Part shown: positions 7,772 through 16,100 of the stretch, in pieces
Layout: each line of letters starts with the position of its first letter
Numbering within the stretch: position 1 is the stretch's first letter
Source: Nocardia inohanensis NBRC 100128
GTDB lineage: Bacteria; Actinomycetota; Actinomycetes; Mycobacteriales; Mycobacteriaceae
Direction of reading: 5' to 3'
Assembly: GCF_001612945.1 (NCBI RefSeq)
Contig: NZ_BDBK01000016.1
Location: 62,001 to 126,000, forward strand
Length of the DNA: 64,000 nt
Translations under genes and position numbers: made by a program
The notes under the pieces: generated by a model
The model's database searches: none
Told to the model about the DNA's origin: nothing
The model's input: only the letters and a program-made list of their open reading frames with translations

Positions 7772-8818
7772 ATGTCTCGCAATCCGCGCCTGACTCGTCG
7801 CAGTACTCTCGCCGTCGCGCTGACGGCCGTCGCAGCCACCGTGCTGACCGCTTGCGGCGGTGGCGCCTCCGACTCCACCGAGGGCGGCGCGGTCGCCGAC
7901 GGCAGCGGCGGCACCATCAAGCTCGTCGCCTACGCGGTCCCGAAGCCGGGCTTCGACAAGGTGATTCCCGAGTTCAACAAGACCGAGGCCGGGAAGGGCG
8001 TGCAGGTCGAGCAGTCCTACGGCGCCTCCGGTGATCAGTCCCGCAAGGTGAAGGACGGCGCCGAGGCCGACATCGTCAACTTCTCCGTGGAGCCCGACGT
8101 CACCCGCCTGGTCGATGCCGGTCTGGTGGACGCGAGCTGGAATGCCGACGCCAACAAGGGTGTTCCGTTCGGTTCGGTCGTCGCGATCGTGGTCCGCAAG
8201 GGCAATCCGAAGGGCATCAAGGACTGGGACGACCTGCTCAAGCCGGGCGTCGAGGTCGTCACCCCCAACCCGTTCTCCTCGGGTTCGGCGAAGTGGAACC
8301 TGCTCGCCCCGTACGCCGCCAAGTCCGAGGGCGGCAAGAACCCGCAGGCCGGTCTGGACTACCTGTCGCAGCTGATCTCCAAGGATCACGTGAAGGTGCA
8401 GCCGAAGTCGGGTCGCGAGGCCACCGAGACGTTCTTGCAGGGCACCGGTGACGTGCTGCTGAGCTACGAGAACGAGGCCATCTTCTCCGAGCGCAACGGC
8501 GATCCGATCGAGCACATCGTGCCGCCCACCACCTTCAAGATCGAGAACCCGGTCGCGGTGCTCAAGAACGCCAAGAACCAGGCCAAGGCCGTGGCGCTGA
8601 AGGACTTCCTGTACACCCCGGCGGGCCAGAAGGCTTGGGCCACGGCCGGATTCCGCCCGGTGGACCCGAAGGTGGCCGCCGAGTACGCCAAGGACTTCCC
8701 GACCCCGCAGAAGCTGTGGACCATCGCCGATCTGGGCGGCTGGAAGGCCGTGGACAAGGATCTGTTCACCAAGGACACCGGCACCGTCGCCGTCATCTAC
8801 GACAAGGCCACCAAGTAG
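7772..8818 (+). CDS. subI: Sulfate ABC transporter substrate-binding lipoprotein
   Basis: A 348-aa periplasmic sulfate/thiosulfate-binding protein of the Sbp/SubI family. The N-terminus is a lipoprotein signal with lipobox LTAC at about residues 24-27, followed by a Gly/Ser-rich linker. The mature domain has the family's typical motifs (SYGASGDQSRKV, GSVVAIVVRKGNPK, NPFSSGSAKWN, LSYENEA). ATG 7772 is supported by an upstream GGAAAGG and an intact signal peptide; the longer open frame would bury the signal. It is first in an operon with cysT, cysW and cysA and feeds sulfate to the CysTW permease. It is probably controlled by sulfur availability through the leader ORF. Confidence 0.95.
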   Translation: MSRNPRLTRRSTLAVALTAVAATVLTACGGGASDSTEGGAVADGSGGTIKLVAYAVPKPGFDKVIPEFNKTEAGKGVQVEQSYGASGDQSRKVKDGAEADIVNFSVEPDVTRLVDAGLVDASWNADANKGVPFGSVVAIVVRKGNPKGIKDWDDLLKPGVEVVTPNPFSSGSAKWNLLAPYAAKSEGGKNPQAGLDYLSQLISKDHVKVQPKSGREATETFLQGTGDVLLSYENEAIFSERNGDPIEHIVPPTTFKIENPVAVLKNAKNQAKAVALKDFLYTPAGQKAWATAGFRPVDPKVAAEYAKDFPTPQKLWTIADLGGWKAVDKDLFTKDTGTVAVIYDKATK

Positions 8819-8853
8819 CCGGGTGACCTGGGACACAAGCGATACTCGATACC

Positions 8854-9741
8854 GTGAGTGACAGCAGCGCGAGCGCCGGGACCGATTCGGGCCCCGGCGT
8901 TCCGGTAGAGAAGAAGCCCGCCCGGGACCGCTGGTCCTGGCTGCGGGTGACCGGGTCGGTGGGACCGGTCGGCATCGGTACGTCGGTGCTGTGGCTCAGC
9001 ATCATCGTGCTGCTGCCGCTGGCCGCGCTGACCGTCAATTCGTTCGAGGACGGCTGGTCCGGCTTCTGGGATGCGATCACCTCGCCCGCCGCGCTCGACT
9101 CGCTGCGGGTGACGGTGTTCGTCTCGATCATCGTGGCGATCATCAACGTGCTGATGGGCACCCTGATCGCCTGGGTGCTGGTGCGCGACGAATTCCCGGG
9201 CAAGGGCATCGTGAACGCGCTCATCGACCTGCCGTTCGCCTTGCCCACCATCGTGGCCTCGATCGTGCTGCTGTCGCTGTACGGTCCGCGCAGCCCGCTG
9301 GATATCCACCTCAATGCCACCCAGCCGGGTCTGGTCGTCGCGCTGGCGTTCGTCACCCTGCCGTTCGTGGTGCGGTCGGTGCAGCCGGTGCTCATCGAGG
9401 TGGACAAGGAAGTGGAGCAGGCCGCCGCGTCGCTGGGCGCGGACAACTGGACCACCTTCCGGCGCATCATCCTGCCGACGCTGACCCCGGCCATCATCTC
9501 CGGCGGCGGGCTCGCTTTCGCCCGGGCCATCGGTGAATACGGGTCGGTGGTGCTGATCGGCGGCAATATCCCCCGCGAGACGCAGATGGCGTCGCAGTAC
9601 ATCCAGCAACAGATCGAGATCGACCGGCCGGTCAACGCGGCCGCGGTTTCGGTTGCGCTGCTGGCCATCTCGTTCGTGACGCTGCTGGTGCTGCGGACGG
9701 CCTCGGACCGTCTCTCCCGCAAGGAGCAGGAGGCCCGATGA
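8854..9741 (+). CDS. cysT: Sulfate ABC transporter permease CysT
   Basis: A 295-aa inner-membrane permease with six predicted helices after a charged N-terminal extension. The binding-protein-dependent transport signature (EAA loop) reads EQAAASLGADNWTTFRRIIL at about 189-208. GTG 8854 starts 35 nt after subI. The 3' end overlaps cysW by four bases (ATGA), the usual coupling in sulfate operons. It forms the heterodimeric channel with CysW. Confidence 0.95.
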   Translation: MSDSSASAGTDSGPGVPVEKKPARDRWSWLRVTGSVGPVGIGTSVLWLSIIVLLPLAALTVNSFEDGWSGFWDAITSPAALDSLRVTVFVSIIVAIINVLMGTLIAWVLVRDEFPGKGIVNALIDLPFALPTIVASIVLLSLYGPRSPLDIHLNATQPGLVVALAFVTLPFVVRSVQPVLIEVDKEVEQAAASLGADNWTTFRRIILPTLTPAIISGGGLAFARAIGEYGSVVLIGGNIPRETQMASQYIQQQIEIDRPVNAAAVSVALLAISFVTLLVLRTASDRLSRKEQEAR

Positions 9742-10547
9742 AACTCGCTCCTTGGACCAAGCTCTCGCTGCGCACCATCGCGCTGGCGTATCTGGCGATC
9801 CTGCTGGTGCTGCCGCTGGTCATCATTCTGTGGCGCACCTTCGAGAAGGGCGTCGGCCCGTTCTTCGACTCCATCACCACGCCCGCGGCGCAGTCGGCGT
9901 TCCAGCTGTCGCTGCTGATCGTGGCGATCGTGGTGCCGGTGAACGTGGTGTTCGGCGTCATCACCGCGCTGGCCCTGGTGCGCGGAAAGTTCCCGGGCCG
10001 CAACCTGATTCAAGGTCTGGTGGACCTGCCGTTCGCGGTGTCCCCGGTGGTGGTCGGCGTCTCGCTGATCCTGCTGTGGGGGGCGGGCGGCTGGTTCGGC
10101 GGGCTCGACGACCACGGCTTCAAGGTGATCTTCGCGCTGCCCGGCATGGTGCTGGCCACCATCTTCGTCACCATGCCGTTCGTGGTGCGCGAGGTGGAGC
10201 CGGTGCTGCACGAGATCGGCGACGATCAGGAGCAGGCCGCCGCCACCCTCGGCGCGTCCCGCTGGCAGACGTTCTGGCGCATCACGCTGCCGGCGATCCG
10301 CTGGGGCCTGACCTACGGCATCGTGCTCACCGTGGCGCGGGCGCTGGGCGAATTCGGCGCGGTCATCATGGTCTCCACCGCGCTGCCCGGTAAGTCGCAG
10401 ACGTTGACGCTGCTGGTGCACGGCCGGTACATGAACGACCACAACACCTTCGGCGCGTACTGCGCGGCCACCCTGCTCATGGGGATCGCCCTCGTTGTTC
10501 TCCTGTTGATGACCCTCCTCGAACGCAAGCGGGAGAATGCCAAATGA
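9738..10547 (+). CDS. cysW: Sulfate ABC transporter permease CysW
   Basis: A 269-aa permease with about six transmembrane helices and the EAA loop EQAAATLGASRWQTFWRITL. It pairs with CysT to form the sulfate channel. The start codon overlaps the cysT stop (ATGA), and its own stop overlaps the cysA start in the same way, indicating tight translational coupling of the three genes. Confidence 0.95.
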   Translation: MKLAPWTKLSLRTIALAYLAILLVLPLVIILWRTFEKGVGPFFDSITTPAAQSAFQLSLLIVAIVVPVNVVFGVITALALVRGKFPGRNLIQGLVDLPFAVSPVVVGVSLILLWGAGGWFGGLDDHGFKVIFALPGMVLATIFVTMPFVVREVEPVLHEIGDDQEQAAATLGASRWQTFWRITLPAIRWGLTYGIVLTVARALGEFGAVIMVSTALPGKSQTLTLLVHGRYMNDHNTFGAYCAATLLMGIALVVLLLMTLLERKRENAK

Positions 10548-11539
10548 TCACCGTGACCAATGCGAACAAGCACTACGGCACGTTCGCGGCGCTCGACAAT
10601 GTCAGCCTGGACATCCCCTCCGGCGAATTGACCGCCCTGCTGGGCCCCTCCGGTTCCGGTAAGTCGACGCTGCTGCGCTCCATCGCCGGGCTGGAGTCCC
10701 TCGACAACGGCATCGTCACCATCGCGGGCAAGGACGTGACCCGGGTGCCCCCGCAGAAGCGCGATATCGGTTTCGTGTTCCAGCATTACGCGGCGTTCAA
10801 GCACATGAGCGTCCGCGACAATGTGGCATTCGGCCTCACCATCCGCAAGCGCCCCAAGGCCGAGATCAAGAAGAAGGTCGACGACCTGCTCGAGATCGTC
10901 GGCCTGGACGGCTTCCAGCACCGCTACCCCGCGCAGCTCTCCGGCGGTCAGCGGCAGCGCATGGCCCTGGCCCGCGCGCTCGCCGTCGACCCCCAGGTGC
11001 TGCTGCTGGACGAGCCGTTCGGCGCGCTGGACGCGAAAGTCCGTGCGGACCTGCGCACCTGGCTGCGCCGTCTGCACGAGGAAGTCCACGTCACCACCGT
11101 CCTGGTCACCCACGACCAGGAGGAAGCCCTCGACGTGGCCGACCGCATCGCGGTCATGAACAAGGGCCGCATCGAACAGGTCGGCACCCCCGAGGACGTC
11201 TACGACCGTCCCGCGAACGATTTCGTCATGTCCTTCCTCGGCGCGGTGGCCAAACTCAACGGCCACCTGGTCCGCCCGCACGACATCCGCGTCGGCCGCG
11301 ACCCCAGCATGGCCCTGGCCGCCCACGAAGGCACCGCCCAGTCCGCCGGCGTCACCCGCGCCACCGTGGAGCGAGTCGTCCACCTGGGCTTCGAAGTTCG
11401 CGTCGAACTGCGCAACGCCGCCACCGGCGACCTGTTCACCGCCCAGGTCACCCGCGGCGACGCCGAAGCGCTGCACCTGGCCGAAGGCGAAACCGTCTTC
11501 GCCCGCGCCACCCGCATCCCGGAGCTGCCCGAATCCTGA
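10544..11539 (+). CDS. cysA: Sulfate ABC transporter ATPase CysA
   Basis: A 331-aa ATP-binding subunit. Walker A is GPSGSGKST (34-42), the ABC signature is LSGGQRQR, Walker B is LLLDEPFGALD, and the switch His lies in TVLVTHDQEEA. The C-terminal 80 residues form the TOBE-like regulatory domain (RPHDIRVGRDPS onwards), slightly shorter than in enteric CysA. It overlaps cysW by four bases and completes the SubI-CysTW-CysA importer. Confidence 0.95.
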   Translation: MITVTNANKHYGTFAALDNVSLDIPSGELTALLGPSGSGKSTLLRSIAGLESLDNGIVTIAGKDVTRVPPQKRDIGFVFQHYAAFKHMSVRDNVAFGLTIRKRPKAEIKKKVDDLLEIVGLDGFQHRYPAQLSGGQRQRMALARALAVDPQVLLLDEPFGALDAKVRADLRTWLRRLHEEVHVTTVLVTHDQEEALDVADRIAVMNKGRIEQVGTPEDVYDRPANDFVMSFLGAVAKLNGHLVRPHDIRVGRDPSMALAAHEGTAQSAGVTRATVERVVHLGFEVRVELRNAATGDLFTAQVTRGDAEALHLAEGETVFARATRIPELPES

Positions 11540-11594
11540 GTCGGCATTTAAAAGACGATCTCGAAGATAGGGCGTGCCATATATTTTGGTAGGC

Positions 11595-11741
11595 ATGTGC
11601 TCTGATCACACGTCCTTGGACGAGCTGCGGAGTGAGCGGCTCAGCCGCCTCGATTTCGATATCGATGAGTACGTCGCCGGTCGCGAAGAAGCTCGATCGG
11701 CGATCGAGTTCGATGCTCCGCCGGCGGCGAGCCCGCGATAG
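11595..11741 (+). CDS. Possible 48-aa small protein
   Basis: A short ORF in the 226-bp space between cysA and a convergent tetR gene. It starts with ATG preceded by GGTAGGC and encodes a charged, Asp/Glu/Arg-rich protein (SLDELRSERLSRLDFDIDEY). There is no known domain. The local sequence is less GC-rich than its neighbours. It is reported as a candidate only, because its length is too short to exclude chance. Confidence 0.25.
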   Translation: MCSDHTSLDELRSERLSRLDFDIDEYVAGREEARSAIEFDAPPAASPR

Positions 11742-11765
11742 GCGTGCTCGAAACGCTCGCGTGGG

Positions 11766-12374
11766 TCAGATCGCCGGCTGGTCGGCCCAAGCGAGCGGCA
11801 GCGCATCGCAGGACACGTCTGCGATCTCCCGCAATCGCTCCGGAGCGGCGCCCATCCGGCTCAGCTGTATGAGGCCCTGGGTAGTCATAACGACATTCGC
11901 GCTCAGGGCCGACAGGAGGGCTTCGTCGGCTCCGTCCGCGCCCATGCTCAGGCGCAGGCGTTGTGCCACAGCATCTTCCATATCGGTTGTGGTGCGCAGG
12001 CCGATCGCGGCCACCTCCGGGATGCGGCCACCGAGCTGCGCGATGCTGTTGATCATCAGACAGCCGCGCCGGTCCGGGTGGGCGGCGCAATCGGCGATGA
12101 CGGCCTGGCAGAGAGTGCGCACGGCCGCACGCGCCGAGCCGGGCGCGGTGCTGACGACCTCGCGTACGAAGCGGGCGCGCCGATCGCAGTATCTTTCGAA
12201 GGCTGCGAGGAACAGGCCGCGTTTGTTGCCGTACGCGCCGTAGATGCTGCCGTTGCCGATGCCGGTCGCCCGCGAGACGTCCTCGACCGAGGTGGTGTCG
12301 AAGCCCTTCGCCCAGAACAGCTCGACCGCGGCGTCGAGCAGTGCTTGCTCGTCGAACTGGCGCGGTCTACCCAT
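11766..12374 (-). CDS. TetR-family transcriptional regulator
   Basis: A 202-aa repressor with an N-terminal TetR HTH (EQALLDAAVELFWAKGFDTT; recognition region SIYGAYGNKRGLF). The C-terminal ligand domain contains a CLMINS motif seen in AcrR/YcdC-like regulators. ATG 12374 gives the classic start MGRPRQFDE; an in-frame GTG at 12383 adds three residues. It is divergent from the GlxA-type regulator at 12450. The shared promoter has a perfect TTCTGGAG-N6-CTCCAGAA palindrome that may be its operator. Confidence 0.9.
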   Translation of the reverse strand: MGRPRQFDEQALLDAAVELFWAKGFDTTSVEDVSRATGIGNGSIYGAYGNKRGLFLAAFERYCDRRARFVREVVSTAPGSARAAVRTLCQAVIADCAAHPDRRGCLMINSIAQLGGRIPEVAAIGLRTTTDMEDAVAQRLRLSMGADGADEALLSALSANVVMTTQGLIQLSRMGAAPERLREIADVSCDALPLAWADQPAI

Positions 12375-12416
12375 GGAACTCACCGTATCAATCTGCGATC
12401 TCGAGCACTCGACTTG

Positions 12417-12438
12417 TTCTGGAGGCGTGGCTCCAGAA
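12417..12438. promoter_or_regulatory. Inverted-repeat operator between divergent regulators
   Basis: TTCTGGAG (12417-12424) and CTCCAGAA (12431-12438) form a perfect 8-bp inverted repeat with a 6-bp spacer. It sits in the 75-bp divergent promoter between tetR and the GlxA-type gene. Size and placement fit a TetR dimer site; which of the two regulators binds it is inference. Confidence 0.55.
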
Positions 12439-12449
12439 TACTGGTGGTC

Positions 12450-13469
12450 ATGTCATCCAAATCTTCCGGTGTTCGGCGCAGGGTGGGGATCCTCGTATTC
12501 GATGGCGTGAAGATGCTCGACTTCGTCGGTCCCGCCGAGGTTTTCATGGAGGCGAATCAGGCGGTCGATGGGTACGAGGTGGTGCTGGTCTCGCCGGATG
12601 GGCGGGAGGTGCAGACCTCGATCGGGGCGCGGGTGGCGGTGAGCGGGGCGGCGGCCGAGGCCGGGCGGTTCGACACGGTGGTGATTCCGGGGAGTGAATT
12701 GCCCGCTTCGGTGTTCGTGACGCCGGAGGTGTCGGCGGCGGCGCGGCATCTGTCGGCTCAGGCGCGGCGGCTGGTGTCGATATGCAGCGGGACGGCGGTG
12801 CTGGCCGAACTCGGGTTGCTCGACGGGCGGCGGGTGACCACGCATTGGAAGTACGCACCGGAGCTGGCGCGGCGGTACCCGGCCGTGGTGGTGGATCCGG
12901 ATGCGATCTTCGTGCGGGACGGGAATCTGTACAGTTCGGCCGGGGTCGCGGCGGGGGTGGATCTGGCGCTGGCGCTGGTCGAGGAGGATCACGGGGCGGA
13001 TGTGGCGCGGCGGGCGGCGCAGTTGCTGGTCGTCTATATGCAGCGCGCGGGCGGGCAGTCGCAGTTCTCGGCGTCGCTGACCGGGCCGGTGCCGCGCAGC
13101 CCGCTGGTGCGCAAGGTGGTCGATCTGATCTGCGCGGATCCGGCCTTCCCGCATACGGTTCAGACATTGGCCGAGCATGCCCGGGTGAGCGTGCGGCATC
13201 TGACGCGGTTGTTCCGGACCGAATTGGAGCGGTCGCCGGCCGAATACGTGGCCTTCATCCGCTTCGGGGTGGCGCGGGACCTGCTGCATGCCGGTTGCTC
13301 GGTGACCGAGGCCGCGATGGCCGCCGGGTTCGGCAGCAGTGAGGCGCTGCGCCGGGCTTTCGTTGCTCGCCTGGGTATTTCGCCGCGCAAGTATCAGCAG
13401 CGCTTCCGGACCACCGGATCCGCGAGCTGGTCGGACATATCGGACACCACCATCGCCGCCGTGTCCTGA
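12450..13469 (+). CDS. GlxA-type AraC-family regulator (DJ-1/PfpI fused to HTH)
   Basis: A 339-aa regulator. The N-terminal DJ-1/PfpI-like domain (about 12-185) has ICSGTAVLAELGLLDGRR around the nucleophile elbow, with Cys retained in CSG. The C-terminal AraC HTH pair (about 225-320) reads TLAEHARVSVRHLTRLF and AAMAAGFGSSEALRRAF. ATG 12450 is chosen; in-frame GTG 12444 is an alternative. It is probably the activator or repressor of the adjacent hydrolase genes starting at 13574. A second GlxA-type gene with the same architecture closes this cluster at 16101. Confidence 0.9.
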   Translation: MSSKSSGVRRRVGILVFDGVKMLDFVGPAEVFMEANQAVDGYEVVLVSPDGREVQTSIGARVAVSGAAAEAGRFDTVVIPGSELPASVFVTPEVSAAARHLSAQARRLVSICSGTAVLAELGLLDGRRVTTHWKYAPELARRYPAVVVDPDAIFVRDGNLYSSAGVAAGVDLALALVEEDHGADVARRAAQLLVVYMQRAGGQSQFSASLTGPVPRSPLVRKVVDLICADPAFPHTVQTLAEHARVSVRHLTRLFRTELERSPAEYVAFIRFGVARDLLHAGCSVTEAAMAAGFGSSEALRRAFVARLGISPRKYQQRFRTTGSASWSDISDTTIAAVS

Positions 13470-13573
13470 ATCGGGGTTTTCACGGCCCGCGGAGAGGGGC
13501 GGGGCGCGGTATTTCCGGATGAAACTGATGGGGCCGCGCCGGCACCCCTTCCGGCGCCGCAGAGAGGATCCCC

Positions 13574-14287
13574 GTGACAACCCCGACCATCGTGCTCGTG
13601 CACGGCGCTTTCGCCGACGCCGCGAGCTGGGCTCCGGTCACCGAAAACCTGCTGGCGCAAGGCCATCGGGTGCTGGCGCCGCCGATCGCCAATCGCAGTC
13701 TCGCCGCGGACGCCGCCTACGTGCGGGCCGTCGTCGAGCGCATCGACGGACCGGTATTGCTGGCCGGGCATTCCTACGGCGGCGCGGTCATCACCGTGGC
13801 CGGGGTCGCCGAGAATGTGGCCGGGCTGGTCTACGTGTCCGGTTACGCGCTGGAGCAGGGGGAGAGCCTGGGCCAATTGCAGGGCGGGTTCCCCGATTCG
13901 GATCTGTCCGCCCATCTGGTCCAGACGCCATTCCCCGCCCCGGGCGGTGAACCGGCGATCGAGGTCTCGGTCGAGATCGACGCCTTCCCGGCGGTTTTCG
14001 CGGCCGGGCTGGATCTCGCGCGTGCCCGGGTGCTGGCGGTGTCGCAGCGTCCGCTGGCGGCCGCCGCGTTCGGCGAACCGGCGTCGGCGGCCGCGTGGCG
14101 GCTGAAGCCGGGCTGGGGCATCGTCTCCAGTGCGGACCACACGCTCAACCCCGATGTGCAGCGCTTCGGTTACCGGCGTGCCGAATTGCGCTCCGTCGTC
14201 GAGATCGATGCCCCGCACCTGGTCATGCAGACCCATCCGGCGCAGGTCGCCGCCGTCATCGATACGGCCGTCGCCGAAATCGCCTGA
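13574..14287 (+). CDS. Alpha/beta hydrolase (copy 1 of a paralogous pair)
   Basis: A 237-aa small alpha/beta hydrolase. It opens with VLVHGAFADAASW (oxyanion region) and the nucleophile elbow is GHSYGG (Ser about 67). The late His lies in DAPHLVMQTHP. GTG 13574 is preceded by an AGAGAGG RBS. It is closely similar in layout to the gene at 15326 (shared ALVLVHGAFAD-like start, GHSYGG, and a region rich in AVTQRP/SQRP and EPA), so the two arose by duplication. The substrate is unknown; such proteins include esterases and haloperoxidase-like hydrolases. Confidence 0.85.
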   Translation: MTTPTIVLVHGAFADAASWAPVTENLLAQGHRVLAPPIANRSLAADAAYVRAVVERIDGPVLLAGHSYGGAVITVAGVAENVAGLVYVSGYALEQGESLGQLQGGFPDSDLSAHLVQTPFPAPGGEPAIEVSVEIDAFPAVFAAGLDLARARVLAVSQRPLAAAAFGEPASAAAWRLKPGWGIVSSADHTLNPDVQRFGYRRAELRSVVEIDAPHLVMQTHPAQVAAVIDTAVAEIA

Positions 14288-14332
14288 ACAGCAACGCTGT
14301 TCGCCCCCGCTCCAGCAGAGAAAGGCATCACC

Positions 14333-15298
14333 ATGTCCGGAAACCCGCAGGGCATCTCCCTCGAACCGGCCGCCCAGGAGTTCGTCGACGCCACCTCGCA
14401 GCCGCCGTTCCTGTACCAGCTGCCGCCCGAGGAGGGCCGCAAAGTCGTTGACTCGGTGCAGGATTCGCCCATCTTCAAACCCGAGATCGACGAGGAGTGG
14501 ATCACCGTCGAGGGTGGCCCGACCGGGTCGGTGCGGGCGCGCATCGTCAAGCCGCTGGGTGTGACCGAGCCGCTGCCGGTGATCGTCTACACGCACGGCG
14601 CGGGCTGGGTGTTCGGCGACGCGCACACTCATGACCGGCTGGTGCGCGACCTGGCGATCGGCGCGCACGCGGCCGTCGTGTTCCCGGAATACGATCGCTC
14701 ACCCGACGTGAAGTACCCGGTCGCCAACGAGCAGTCCTACCGAATCGCCCAGTGGGTCACCACCGATGGCGCGAGCAAGGGCCTGGACGCCTCCCGCCTG
14801 GCCGTCGCGGGCGATTCGGTCGGCGGCAATATGGCGATCGCGCTGACGCTGATGGCCAAGGAGCGCGGCGACGTGTCCTTCGCTCAGCAGGTGCTGTTCT
14901 ACCCGGTCACCGACGCCAACTTCGACACCGGCTCCTACGAGCGGTTCGCCGAAGGCTACTTCCTCACTCGCGAGGGCATGCGCTGGTTCTGGGATCAGTA
15001 CACCACCAGCGCCGAGGATCGCGCCCGAATCACCGTGTCGCCCTTGCGCGCCACCACCGAACAGCTGGCCGACCTGCCGCCCGCACTGGTCATCACCGCC
15101 GAAGCCGATGTGCTGCGCGACGAGGGCGAGGCGTTCGCCGGGAAGCTGCGCGCCGCCGGAGTGCCGGTCACCCAGGTGCGCTACGGCGGCATCACCCACG
15201 ACTTCGTGATGGTCAACGCCCTGCACGACACCAATGCCGCGAAAGCCGCTGTGGCGCAAGCGGTCGCGACCTTGCGCTCGGCCCTCCACCCGGCCTGA
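14333..15298 (+). CDS. Alpha/beta hydrolase, hormone-sensitive lipase family
   Basis: A 321-aa esterase of the HSL/acetyl-esterase family. The oxyanion-hole motif is THGAGWVFGD (HGGGW type, with Ala in place of one Gly) and the nucleophile elbow is GDSVGGN (GDSAGG type). The catalytic His is in GGITHDFVMVN. It lacks a signal peptide, so it is cytoplasmic. It lies between the two paralogous small hydrolases with 45- and 27-bp gaps, so all three are probably one operon. The substrate cannot be read from the sequence. Confidence 0.88.
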   Translation: MSGNPQGISLEPAAQEFVDATSQPPFLYQLPPEEGRKVVDSVQDSPIFKPEIDEEWITVEGGPTGSVRARIVKPLGVTEPLPVIVYTHGAGWVFGDAHTHDRLVRDLAIGAHAAVVFPEYDRSPDVKYPVANEQSYRIAQWVTTDGASKGLDASRLAVAGDSVGGNMAIALTLMAKERGDVSFAQQVLFYPVTDANFDTGSYERFAEGYFLTREGMRWFWDQYTTSAEDRARITVSPLRATTEQLADLPPALVITAEADVLRDEGEAFAGKLRAAGVPVTQVRYGGITHDFVMVNALHDTNAAKAAVAQAVATLRSALHPA

Positions 15299-15325
15299 TC
15301 CTTCAACTTCCGAGGAGTTCTCTTC

Positions 15326-16039
15326 ATGACCCCCACCCCGACCGTCGTCCTGGTCCACGGCGCTTTCGCCGATTCCTCCAGCTGGAACGGCGTCGTCGAA
15401 AAGCTCACCGCCGCAGGCGTACCCGTGCTCGCGGCCGCCAACCCGCTGCGCGGCCTCACCTCCGATGCCGCCTATATCGCCTCGGTGCTCGACAGCGTCG
15501 AAGGACAGGTGGTGCTGGCCGGTCACTCGTATGGCGGCAGCGTCATCAGCGTTGCGGCGCAAGGCAAATCGAATGTGACCGCGCTCGTCTACATCGCGGC
15601 CTTCATTCCCGAGGCGGGTGAGAGCGCCCTGGAGCTGACCGGCAAGTTCCCGGGTTCCACCCTCGGCCCGACCACCCGTCCCGCGTCCTACCCCCTCGCG
15701 GACGGCACCGAAGCCACCGAGCTCTACATCCGTCAGGACGAATTCCCGCAGCAGTTCGCCGGCGACGTGCCCGCCGCCACCGCCGCGGCCATGGCGGTCA
15801 CCCAGCGTCCGGTCGCCGTGGCCGCCCTCGAGGAGCCGGCCGCGGCCGCCGCCTGGACCGGCATCCCCGCGTTCGCCCTGCTCACCACCGAGGACAAGAA
15901 CATCCCGGTCGAAGCCCAGCGTTTCATGGCCGAGCGCGCGCAGGCCGAGACCGTCGAAATCGCCGCCTCCCACGCGGTTTCGGTAGCGCGGCCGGACGCG
16001 GTCGCGGAGCTGATCCTGCGCGCGGTGCGAAAGGCGTAG
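15326..16039 (+). CDS. Alpha/beta hydrolase (copy 2 of a paralogous pair)
   Basis: A 237-aa alpha/beta hydrolase, the same length as the 13574 gene. It shares VLVHGAFADSSSW, GHSYGGSVI, the MAVTQRPVAVAALEEPA stretch and a late catalytic His (ASHAVSVARP). ATG 15326 has an upstream GAGGAG RBS. It probably belongs to the same transcript as the previous two hydrolases. The function is unknown beyond the hydrolase fold. Confidence 0.85.
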   Translation: MTPTPTVVLVHGAFADSSSWNGVVEKLTAAGVPVLAAANPLRGLTSDAAYIASVLDSVEGQVVLAGHSYGGSVISVAAQGKSNVTALVYIAAFIPEAGESALELTGKFPGSTLGPTTRPASYPLADGTEATELYIRQDEFPQQFAGDVPAATAAAMAVTQRPVAVAALEEPAAAAAWTGIPAFALLTTEDKNIPVEAQRFMAERAQAETVEIAASHAVSVARPDAVAELILRAVRKA

Positions 16040-16100
16040 CGGCCCTTCCGGCGTGGCGGATCGGCATCGGGAAACTGCTCGGCTGACTAAGGTGCGGAAC

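Noticed and set aside
8793..10442. Long minus-strand frame opposite cysT/cysW
   Set aside because: Shadow of two secure ABC permease genes; low-complexity His/Arg/Gln composition.
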